From Nemertoderma westbladi (Eukaryota; Xenacoelomorpha; Nemertodermatida; Nemertodermatidae), in assembly GCA_032718475.1 (NCBI GenBank), contig JAUCBJ010009036.1:1-64000 (forward strand): a stretch of 64,000 bases of DNA, given 5' to 3'. Shown here piece after piece: positions 48,839 to 58,451 of this stretch; within the stretch, counting starts at the first letter, position 1; every line of letters begins with the position of its first letter. The position numbers and the translations under genes are program-made. The notes below the pieces were generated by a model. The model saw only the letters and a list, made by a program, of their open reading frames with translations, had not been told where the DNA came from and did not search any database.

Positions 48839-51439
48839 CTATTTCTTTCTCTGATACGCCTTTCGTCTCTTCGCCCGTCGACTCTCATCGATCGCTATGG
48901 CTGGTAGAGGAGCGTCAACATCCATTGTGAGTAACGCTTCGGCTTGTCTCCTGGCGGCTCTTCCTTTCGAAGGCATAGGGATCATGTCAGTTCGTCTTTC
49001 CAACTCAGACTTGCGTGCCTCTAGGAACCATTCTCCGTCACCGAACTCCTCTTTATACGAGTATAATCGTCTAATGACTTCAAATGGACCGAATAATCCG
49101 GCGCTCAGTAGCAGATCCACGTAATGGAAAGGTAGCGTGGCCGACGTGTGGAGGCGTTCCGGGAAGGAGAAATATCCGCACGCCATCTCCTGCGCGATAT
49201 TCCGAGCGTTTCTCCGAACCTTGGTCTTTAAGTGGCTGTTTGCATATGTTTCAAACATGACCATATTTCCCATAGCGGTAACGTCTTTGGTTGGACATTT
49301 GATATAGCAGCGGGGGCTAGAGGAATGTCCACGGAAACTGCACGTGGTGCAGAGGTTATAAAGGATCGGGCAGACGGAAACGTCGTGGCCCGATGTCGCG
49401 CAGTATGGGCAATAGAGTATCCCGAGGAGCTGGAGGCATGAATCGGTAACCCGATTCCTTCTGCCGCGTGGGCACTGCTCCGAACCACAGTCGCCGCATA
49501 CCTCCAACTGCATCTCTCGACCAGGAAATATCGGAATCGGGACGCCGACGTGATACTCGAGTCGTCGGTCGCTCTTCGGAATATTCTCGGTGGTCGGTAG
49601 CCCGCGGAATGCTAGGCTTTTGCGTAGTAGGTTCTCGCTCCGATAACCTTCTTTGTGTCCCGCTGGTCTTAACTCGGATGACCGTTTCTGGCGGTGGATC
49701 CATTCAGTTTGCTCGGCGTACCAACGGGTTAGTCGCATAGGGTCCTGAGGAACGGCGGGTGTAGTAGCCACCGCTGGTCGGCGAAGAGGTGCCGGGGTTT
49801 TAGACGGAGGGATACCGAGGAGATCGTCGGGGGTCGGCGCATCGCTGGGGCCCTCCTCGATCAGTATCGCTGCGCGGGTCCGTTGGTGGCTGGTACTCGG
49901 AATCTCCGACGACCAATCTTCGCCACCCGGGAAAGGATACGGGGATAGCCGTTGGCATATGTCGCCGAAGTCGCTCAATGCAGCTGTAGTGGCTACCTCC
50001 CTCGCGGGGCTACCGGAGCCGCGTGGGGTGTAAACGCCTGCTCTCTTCATCGGTTCGGCCGAGGCAACCCGTTTGGCGGCCGGTCCATATGCGGCCTCCG
50101 GCTCGAGTTGTCGCTTCGGGGTGGAGAGTAGAACACCCTCGTTTAGCCATATCTCTTCCCCTTCCGAAAAGATCAGAGGCTCCTCCGCACCGAGAAGTTC
50201 GGTAATCGTAGGGATGTCGTAAGGTCCGCTCTCGTCCCAGGAATCGATAACGGTGAGCGTTTTAGTCTCTCCTGGTGCGATGTTCTCGACCGCTTTGAAC
50301 GCGTGGTGTATGACTTCGTTCCAGTCGTAGTCGACGAAGGAAAGGGGGACCGCCGTAATAAGGTTATCGAGAGTTTTACAGATAAACTTAGCGACGGTGT
50401 AGCATTCCATAACGACGTAAACATAGTTCCGTCGATCGGGATTCTCCCACCTTTGGTGTATCGTCCACTTCCGATCAACGTCCTTCCATCGACCCTCTTG
50501 CTCGCTCTTTATTTCCAATCCCGGGTATCCACCATATATTTTATTATAGTCCCGGAATTTCTGGGGTTTGAAGTCGATACCGCCGTTTAGCACAGCGAGG
50601 TAGCCGATCCCGGATTTCGTCGGTCTCACCTCTTGGAATCCTCGCATGAACTCGGCGAATCGTAACCAGGCTAGTAGCGTTTGAGTGTCGATGCAATGAC
50701 TAAGGGCGTTGAGGTCGTCTCGTCGGTTTCTTCCTGCAGGAGCGTTCGCGTAGTCGTTCCGGACGTCCGCCTTGATATCCGACCCGATTTTAATGACGTC
50801 GAAGTCGAAGAGGATCTTTTGGATTTCCGGAGGCAGCAACCAGATCGCTCCGGCTGCCTGCACTTCCTGTCTGGGTGTCGGGAATATTCGGCACACCAGT
50901 ACCAAACCGTCCAGGGTTCCGAGGACGACGACTAGGGATCGACCGTATTCTTTCACCCCGTACTTTTCCTGGTAGTCGTCTCGGTTCTGGATAATCGATA
51001 CGCGTTCCTCTCGAAGCGTCGCCGTACACTCCGACAGGTTTCCCCAGTGGGCGAGGTACGTACTCTTGTCGTCGACGAAACTTTGACATCTCGCCAACGT
51101 AATCGCTTTCGAGGTAGGCGTCGCGTTTCCCTCGTTGTCGTAGATCAAACATCGGGATCTGTAGACGCTCTGCCAGAACGTTTCCCAAAACGACGAATCG
51201 TCCCCTCCGGTTGCCTTTGCGTTCCGAGTTCTTTTCAGTCTCGTACTAGCATCGGCTAACCGGAGGGCTCGTAGATTCTTAGAATCCAGTCCCTCTCGCC
51301 CGGTGAATTTAATGACTCGCACGTTCTCATTTAGCAGGGTGCTCCAATTTGTATCAAAGTCAGGGGATCCAGGTTGCGAATATTCCAGTAGATCTATCGT
51401 GTTACGTAATTCGCCGATAATTTGGCGATTTGGGTCCAT
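48839..51439 (-). CDS. Extra ORF of the BEL/Pao element: exonuclease-like, zinc-knuckle protein
   Basis: 866 uninterrupted codons sit downstream of pol, where env-like genes sit in other elements. Residues about 165-365 resemble a DEDD 3'-5' exonuclease fold: VVVLGTLDGLVLV strands, then LPPEIQKILFDFDVIKIGSD and IKADV (like the ExoII block). CIDTQTLLAWL follows, then RRNYVYVVMECYTVAKF and TLDNL, like the Y-xxx-D ExoIII helix but with Glu for Asp. I do not see a clear DxE ExoI pair, so it may be inactive. A Pro/Ser-rich linker follows (about 440-560). Two knuckles come next: C677-x2-C-x4-H-x4-C690 and C697-x2-C-x4-H-x5-C711. A basic C-terminus ends it (RRAKRRKAYQRKK). There is no signal peptide or membrane segment, so it is not an envelope protein. 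It is intact while gag-pol is broken. A role in RNA or DNA handling is inference, and the exonuclease reading needs a profile search. Confidence 0.6.
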   Translation of the reverse strand: MDPNRQIIGELRNTIDLLEYSQPGSPDFDTNWSTLLNENVRVIKFTGREGLDSKNLRALRLADASTRLKRTRNAKATGGDDSSFWETFWQSVYRSRCLIYDNEGNATPTSKAITLARCQSFVDDKSTYLAHWGNLSECTATLREERVSIIQNRDDYQEKYGVKEYGRSLVVVLGTLDGLVLVCRIFPTPRQEVQAAGAIWLLPPEIQKILFDFDVIKIGSDIKADVRNDYANAPAGRNRRDDLNALSHCIDTQTLLAWLRFAEFMRGFQEVRPTKSGIGYLAVLNGGIDFKPQKFRDYNKIYGGYPGLEIKSEQEGRWKDVDRKWTIHQRWENPDRRNYVYVVMECYTVAKFICKTLDNLITAVPLSFVDYDWNEVIHHAFKAVENIAPGETKTLTVIDSWDESGPYDIPTITELLGAEEPLIFSEGEEIWLNEGVLLSTPKRQLEPEAAYGPAAKRVASAEPMKRAGVYTPRGSGSPAREVATTAALSDFGDICQRLSPYPFPGGEDWSSEIPSTSHQRTRAAILIEEGPSDAPTPDDLLGIPPSKTPAPLRRPAVATTPAVPQDPMRLTRWYAEQTEWIHRQKRSSELRPAGHKEGYRSENLLRKSLAFRGLPTTENIPKSDRRLEYHVGVPIPIFPGREMQLEVCGDCGSEQCPRGRRNRVTDSCLQLLGILYCPYCATSGHDVSVCPILYNLCTTCSFRGHSSSPRCYIKCPTKDVTAMGNMVMFETYANSHLKTKVRRNARNIAQEMACGYFSFPERLHTSATLPFHYVDLLLSAGLFGPFEVIRRLYSYKEEFGDGEWFLEARKSELERRTDMIPMPSKGRAARRQAEALLTMDVDAPLPAIAIDESRRAKRRKAYQRKK

Positions 51440-52688
51440 ATTTACGATTATATCCGTTACAAATTAGATCAGTTAATTATAAGTCCAGAAAGTCTGAAAC
51501 TATAGCGATAGCAGAATAATTCAGTTTTTTTTATTTAATTCAGTTTATTAAATAATATTGCTATATAGACATCTATCATCTTATTGCTAATACATTCAGC
51601 ATTTACAGTTACTATAGCTATACATTAATATCCAACCAGTTTTTTATGACTTTTTTGTCCTTTTCTTTATTCTAATTCTTTTCTTTAGACTTTTTTATAC
51701 CTTTTTTTTGTCTTTTTTCATTTCATTATTATTTCATCTCATTTCATTTATTTCCACATATATTTCATCATTTAGTTCCACCATTTATTCCACATTTATT
51801 TATTTCCACATCATCATTGGGTTTATAGCCCCCCGGCTATCATCATTGGTTATAAGCGCAGCACCAGGGTGCGCATCATTACATTTTCATCAGCATACGC
51901 GTCATCATTCAGGTTTATAGTAGAGTTGTCTGATCCTTTTCATCGTTTCCAACTATATTCAATCATTTTCTTTGGTTAATCTTTGTCGTGGAAGGGGTGT
52001 TACGCGGCAATCTGGGATCTACAGCTGGACTCGTTACACCGCCTACGCCCCAAACTGCGCACGTAACGGACAATGACGACGCTGGGAGTGAAGTCACGTG
52101 GATGCACCATGGACCCACCAGAATAACACTCCCAACAACATAAAGCTCAGTCGACGAAGTCATGTGGGATGGGGTTACGCAACATTCTGGGATCTACAGC
52201 TGGACTCGTTTTACCGCCTACGCCCCAAAATCCACGTAACGGTCCCACCAGAATAACGCGACTGAGAAACATAAAACCCTCTATCGTCGAAGTCATGTGG
52301 ATGCACCATGGACCCACCAGAATAACGGGATAGAGGGGGTGTTGCGCGGCAATCCGGGATCTACAGCTGGACTCGTTACACCGCCTACGCCCCGAACTGC
52401 GCACGCAACGGACAACATAACATACTGCGATGAATACAATGAATTCCACTTCGAATCTTTTCCATTTCCAATAATCCAATATCGTAGGTCCTGATGACCA
52501 AAATCAGGGTAAACAATGCATAAACGACCCTGCGTCAGTCGAAACATCTGCAGGGTGATGCTGGACTCCACATAACACACGAGGAAACACAAATACCATT
52601 GCGTGGTTACAGTTGGTTTAAAGGGGGTCCATAATTCGTTGTCGATAAATCACAGTTTAAAGGAGTTTGTCAACATGATGAGAAGGGT
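51440..52688 (-). other. Gap between pol and the extra ORF
   Basis: About 1.25 kb without a supported gene. 51,520-51,960 is T-rich on the plus strand (A-rich in the element's sense). 51,985-52,415 carries three copies of a repeat. A splice acceptor or promoter for the extra ORF would be expected here, but none is assigned. Confidence 0.5.
51985..52415. repeat. Threefold repeat between pol and the extra ORF
   Basis: GGGATCTACAGCTGGACTCG with TTACACCGCCTACGCCCC-like sequence recurs at about 52,014, 52,190 and 52,358. AAGTCATGTGGATGCACC and ATGGACCCACCAGAATAAC-like blocks recur at about 52,091 and 52,289, with a partial copy at about 52,243. The spacing is 170-180 bp. The blocks look like diverged tandem copies, and the middle one has deletions. 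Confidence 0.8.
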
Positions 52689-52706
52689 TTACACGGTTTT
52701 GTAATT

Positions 52707-52958
52707 GTCACCAATGTCTGCAGCAGGATCCGTAGTAGGGAACTTATCACCTCTTGTAGAATCACCACTGTCATTGCCTTCAAGAAGGCACAGCCTCTGG
52801 ATAGGGCGTTGGTAGTGGCCCTTTTTATAATTGTCACCAATGTCCGCAGCAGGATCTTGAGTAGGGAACTTATCACCTCTCGTAGAATCACCACTGTCGT
52901 TGCCTTCGAGAAGGCACAGCTTCTGGATAGGGCGTTGGTAGTGGCCCTTTGCCGTTCG
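52707..52958 (-). repeat. 126-bp tandem duplication at the end of integrase
   Basis: The C-terminal 42 residues (GHYQRPIQ..CLLEGNDSGDS, ending ADIGDNYK) occur twice in direct tandem and in frame. The copies differ by a few bases. It extends the protein end and leaves the catalytic core untouched. Confidence 0.88.
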
Positions 52959-55900
52959 TATCGTCACAGTCCTCGCAAGTCCGTCTTTGCTTGGGTGTAT
53001 GGTCACGACCCGCGCCACAGGCCAGTGAACGCGGTCTTTGAGATCTTCTTTAACTAGTACCATGTCGCCAACTGCGACGTTCCGGTAGGTGTTGTTCCAT
53101 TTCCTCCTGGTCCGGAGGGTTATGAGGTACTCCTGGGCCCAAATTCTCCACCAATGCGCTGCCAACGCTTGGGCCTTTTTCCAGTTTGTATGTTTCGCGA
53201 TCTCGTTGGGATCCGGGAACATGGTTTCCGGGAGAACGTGGGTTTTGGGTCTCCCCAGTAAGTGGTTAGGAGTGAGGGGCTGCAGGTCTGTGGGGTCGTC
53301 GCGGATAGGGACAATAGGTCGGTTGTTCAGGGTAGCCGTGATCTCGCAGAATGTTGTGCGGAGGGTGTCATGGGTTACCCGGGTATCGCCTAGAGCGACG
53401 CGCATGGATCGTTTCACTAGGTCGATCAGTTTCTCCCATACCCCGCTCGTATGGGGTGCTAAGGGGGTCTGGAAGTGCCACTGTATCTGGTGTTCCTTCC
53501 AGACTTGGGATGCGGTGTTATCGGTAAACCATCCCTCGATCGCCTCTCTAAGTTCTCTTTCTCCTCCCACAAAGTTTGTACCATTATCGGAATACATGTG
53601 GCGGCATGTCCCGTTTTTCGCCACGAACCGACGCAGAGCGTTGATGAATGCGTGTTGTGTCAGATTTACCACGATATCTAGGTAAATTGCCCTAGACCTT
53701 AGGCAGGTGAAGATGGCGCTTTTTATCAACAAACATCCCCTTTTTGTCATAGGCTTGGGTAGGGGTTTATATTTGAAGATGAATTCGTCTGATTCTATGT
53801 CCCATTCAATCCCAAGTACATGATGTTCCACATCCTCCGAATACATTTTGTTATTTTCCAGCCGGATGTCCTCCGGAAACTTTTCCATAAGTGTTTTGTC
53901 GTGGGATCTGAACTTCACGAGCGGAAACCCTCCTTTCTTCAGACATTCTACCATCCCCATTGCTAGCCGATATGCCTCATCCACATTATCCGCGCCGGCG
54001 CATCCGTCGTCCACATAGAAGCATCGTTGAATGGTTTCTATGACGGTTGGAGGGAACTGTTAGTTGCTAATAGTTGCTGTCCTCTTTAGCATGTCACTGC
54101 ATGCTACCGGCGAGTCCTTAGCGCCGAAGATCCTGACGACCATACGCATTACGTCTACGTCCTTGATCGTGAGTTGGCTAATCTCCTGTTGAGTAAGCGT
54201 TTTATCCGTCCATAGGATACGTAGACAGTCCAAGTCTCTTGGTAACGTATGAACTTGATGAAACATGGCCTTGATGTCACAGGTGAATGCTACCCGGTTT
54301 TCCCTGAACCTGATCAATACGCCGATGAGTGTACTATATATGTTGGGTCCCGTGTAAAGCTGACTGTTTAGGGATTCGCCCTGGTACATAGCGGCAGCAT
54401 CATTTACCACTCGGATTTTCCCACCTTTGCGGGCTTCTACTACATAGTGGGTTGGGAGATAATATGTTCTTTCACCACCTTGCAGTTCATTCCGTGGTAC
54501 CATTTCTGCTAATCCATCATCGAGATATCCTTGGATTACGGTATTATATTTCTCCTTTATCTCGGGTTGGTCATTCAGCCGGCGTAGAATCCCTTTAAGT
54601 CGCCTAAGTGCCATGCTGGCGTTGTTTGCCATTGGTTTGTTTGGATCCTTCCATAACATAGGTGAACACCAATGTCCGTCTTTAAACGTGGCCTGGTCGA
54701 GAACGTCCATACAATATTGGTCCTCTTCGGATGGGTTTTCGTCCTTTTCCGCGAACTCCTGGGTCTCCAAATTAAAATATTTCGTCATCTCTCGTTGGGT
54801 TTTCTCGGTTTCCAGAAACAAATCCTCGTCAAGATCCGAAGCTGAGCAATAACCCACAGAGGTTACATTCTCTTTAATCTGACATTTAGGAAGGTAGGTA
54901 TAGGTGTCCGTAGTTTCCTCCTTAATGCCGCAGAGTGTCCATCCCATTATTGTTCGTTCAGCATAAAATCCATCATCCTGGTTTATGGATCGAGCGATAT
55001 CTCTGGTGGGGATGTGTAGTTCCGGTGTATCAAGTCCGATCAGTAGGGTGATACGGTTCACGTCCAACTGCGGACACCTCAGGTCTACATCGTCTCGGTC
55101 CAATTGTATGAGGGGGGCGTACTCGGCTGATTGTCGGAATCGCACCCGGAGGTCTGTGTGTACCAAGGCGTTCTTGATGGTTAACTTAGCCGTTTCGTAG
55201 CCCTTCATCACTCCTTCCATCTGGAGTTGTACCTCCCCGGACTCTACTTCTCTGTTATCGGTGATGGTTCGTATGGGCCGTTTACAAGGTTCATATTCTA
55301 GGCCGAGTTGCTCGAGGAAATCCCGGTCGATGATGGTTCCATCAGACCCGTTATCGAGGAACGCGAGTGTCGTCAAAGATTTGCCGACTCCTTGGATCCT
55401 TACTGGGATTACCTTTGCGAAAACCATGTAGCGGCGATTTATAAGATTAATCGTGGCCGAAATATTGGTTACTTGTGGTGTATCGGTGGAGATTTTAAAC
55501 GGGTTGGTTTCTCTCCGTTGGGTTGTCCGGGTTCCTTTGAAGATGTGGTTTGTTTCTCCTCTTCGCCTGGCTTCGATCCGAAAGGGGAGGGTAGTAAAAT
55601 CGAAGTTCGCGGGGATGTGGAGGAGCGTGTGATGGCGTTGGTCGTTACAGACAGCACAGCATGATCTTTGGTCGCACTCCCGAACATAGTGACCTGTTCC
55701 AAGACACCGGAAGCATCCTCGGTGTTTCATTATCGCCTCGAAGCGTGGGACGAGTTCGGCGAACTGAAACTTTCTGCAGAATTCCACTTTATGTTTCTCC
55801 CCACAGAAGAGACAGAGTAGGGAATTTGTGATGCCTTCCCTTTCGGGTGCCCAACTCGCGAGATAACATGCCCATTCCTCGGCGGATGTCGGTTCCTCGT

Positions 55901-57169
55901 AGTCTTCGTCGTCGGAATCCTCGGCCATGGTAATGGCCATCGTACTTACCGGTGGGGGGCGGAATCTCGGTTTCGGAGGGGTTATCTTACTCCTGGAGTT
56001 GCTCTCTATTCCGTCCAACTTTGCGAGACTCTGTTTTGAAAACATCGAGTCATTCATGGCTTCGGAGATATCGTCCAGGAATGCCGACATTTCAAGGAAG
56101 CTAGGATCTCGATCTGGATGTCTGCGCCGGAGATCTACACATTTATAAGCCCACTTACTTTGTAGCCATCCGGGGAACTTCTTGGCGATCTGTCGGAGGT
56201 TTAGAATGTTGTTCACCTGGTCCTCCTTATTTAAGGGTTTTAGAGTATAGTAGGCATCCTTCATAGAGTCGGAGAATTCCTGTATGTTCTGTGGGTCCCC
56301 TAGTGATCCCGCGTCCTGTATCAGTCTCTCTAGAGTTTTATTAATTATAGTTCCGGTATTTCCGTATCTTTTATCCAGAGTTTTCCATGCGTCATAGTAT
56401 GCCTCATGAGAACCTCCTTCAAAACATGCAATAATTCTGCGTGGTTTGTCACCCAGGTATTGCGATAAATATACCAATTTCTGTGCGTCGGCTATGTCCG
56501 TTGATCCGATCTGCGCAAAGAACCGTTTCTTGAATCTGAGGTAATCGACGGGATCTCCTTCAAAGGTGCGAATCTCCATCTTAGGCATGGCAAGGCGGTT
56601 CTCCAACGCCCGGATGATGCTGACGTCGTCTGAACTGGAGTGACTCGGAGGGTTATAGTTATTGGCACTCACTCCCATACTTGATGGATCAATAATAGGT
56701 GGAGTTTTAATAATGACGCGGCTACGAGTTTGTGGTATTGATGTAAATGGGTTGTTCGATCGGGGAGTGGCGTCCTGTTCCGAGTCCTTTTCAGGCTCGT
56801 ACTTGGGTACACTCGCTGTCGTGGTGTTGGATGGGAAATAAGGTTCCTCATTCTTTAGCGTAGCCGGTGGGGGATGGAACACCGGGGCTTGTGCCGATAG
56901 CGTAGACTGTTTGGTAGGCGGGATCTCGGGTTTCGGAGGTTTCGCCGCTGTTGGTGTAAATGACTTTTCTAATTCCGGTACCGGAATTGGTTCATATTCC
57001 TGATCTATATCCCTTTCCCAGTCCTCGTAGAGTTGAATATCTCGTTCTATAAGTGCGGCTTCGTATTCTGCGAGTTTTGCAATATCCGCATTCTTTTTGT
57101 GGATGAGAATTGCTTGGGCCTCGGCGTGTTGTTTACGCATTTCCGCTTCCCATTTACGTTGTTCAATCT

Positions 57170-57370
57170 CTCATTCGGCCTCTCGTCCGCGTTGTTCGGC
57201 CTCCTGTTTGCGTTGTTCGGCCTGTCGTTCGTCCTCTCGTCTATGTTGTTCGGCCTGCCGTTCGGCCTCCTGTTTGCGTTGTTCGGCCTGCCGTTCGGCC
57301 TCTCGTCTATGTTGTTCGGCCTCCTGTTCGCGTTGTTCGGCCTGCCGTTCGGCCGCTTGTTCGGCCTCTC
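57170..57370 (-). repeat. In-frame repeat coding the gag coiled coil
   Basis: Imperfect tandem units code for EAERQAEQ and REAERQAEQRKQ blocks in the gag N-terminus. The TGA that interrupts gag lies at the end of this array. Confidence 0.75.
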
Positions 57371-58009
57371 GCTTTTGTGTTTCGGCGGCTAATACATCTT
57401 GCTCGGCTTGCAGTTGAATATACTCATCTTCCATCCGAGCTTTGAGGGCTAATGCCTTCCGTTCTCGCAGTTGGTCTCGGAGTGGCGGCGCCCCTTGAGA
57501 ACTGCGCGCTGAGCCGGATATCTCGCTCCTAGCGCTGGAGTGCTGATTTCTAACGGACCCCGTTCTCTTTCGATGTACTGCTGTCCTGATGCTGGAGGAT
57601 CGTACTGATTCCGCGTCTGTTCTTTCAGCCCTCTTGTAATACTGTTCCTCATAGCCTCTCACAAGGCTGAGGGTCCTCCGGTGTTGTTTGCGGAACCCAT
57701 CTAGATGTACAACGTGTTCTTCCAACTTGGGGTAGTTTTCCAGATCGGTGGGGGGAACGAGCTCTTGGTACGCCTGTATCATTCTTTCGTACCGCTGTAG
57801 GATATTTCGGATACTTTGAAGCTGAGTTTGTACCTCATTGAGGGGGGTTTTGACTCCCTTGAGTTGTTTCTCCATCCGTTGATACGCTCGGGTTACTCCG
57901 CCTTTAAGAGCCCCTAACCGACGGGTCATGTTCTTGACGTTTGGTACCTCGTCGGCTTCCGAGTCTGTGTGGTGATCCATCTCGTCGGTATCGGATACGT
58001 TATTTGTTG

Positions 58010-58201
58010 TCATTGTAACGCCTCGTCGATGGCTAGATACGCGATGTCGTAAAACAGTTCCTCGTAGGTATTGTACTCAGCTTGGACCACCCGAACAGTA
58101 ATCCTGAATCGTCCGACGTTCGTTCCTTGTACTTCAACTTCGACGTGCCAGATTCCTGGCTCAACTTGAATTATATCAATGGGTGTGATCGATACTTCCA
58201 T
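58010..58201 (-). CDS. 63-residue ORF overlapping the start of gag
   Basis: ATG at 58,199-58,201; it ends with TGA that shares ATGA with the gag start at 58,013. The protein is acidic and beta-rich by pattern (IDIIQVEPGIWHVEVEVQG, then FRITVRVV) and has no known motif. It is the first ORF after the 5' LTR on the element's RNA. The stop-start overlap suggests that ribosomes could terminate and restart into gag. It could also be a chance uORF, but the amphipathic strand pattern and exact overlap favour a real small product. Confidence 0.45.
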   Translation of the reverse strand: MEVSITPIDIIQVEPGIWHVEVEVQGTNVGRFRITVRVVQAEYNTYEELFYDIAYLAIDEALQ

Positions 58202-58451
58202 TCCCTGTTAACAACTCTCCAAATATGTGATCTGCCGACTACGAGTTGGTTAGATCGAGTTTGTTGATTAATTAAACCACGACTTTGTCTCAACTCAAAT
58301 ACCAGAGTTTCCTCGTAGTGGGTGCTGGCAAGCACGTAGAGAGTTTTGAAGAGTATTGAAGGATTCTCAACTTCCACCAGTTGAAGTTGACCGTAATTAT
58401 TCTTAATTTTGACACCCTGTCAAAATTAACCGCATTAATTATTCTTAATTT

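Larger units (their letters stand above)
52689..58013 (-). pseudogene. BEL/Pao gag-pol polyprotein, two stops and an internal deletion
   Basis: One frame runs from ATG 58,013 to TAA 52,689, broken by TGA at 57,171-57,173 (probably from CGA) and TAA at 54,060-54,062. Order: an acidic N-terminus with a long Glu/Gln/Arg coiled coil (to about 57,050), a Pro-rich linker, a gag core (RTFEGDPVDYLRFKKRF) and zinc knuckles (CFRCLGTGHYVREC at about 55,710). The protease (LAFLDNGSDGTIID, about 55,350) follows, then reverse transcriptase (CDIKAMFHQVHTLPRDLDC; FYVDD at about 54,010). The frame then jumps from MTKRG (start of the connection) straight to SAIFTCLRSRAIYLDIV of the integrase core near 53,720. 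RNase H and the integrase HHCC domain are therefore deleted. The integrase core keeps SDNGTNFVGG and GVWEKLIDLVKRSM. The protein would normally assemble particles, copy RNA and integrate; this copy cannot do so on its own. Confidence 0.88.

Noticed and set aside
48839-51439. Envelope gene, from its position after pol
   Set aside because: There is no signal peptide, membrane span or glycoprotein-like cysteine pattern. The protein instead has zinc knuckles and an exonuclease-like region.
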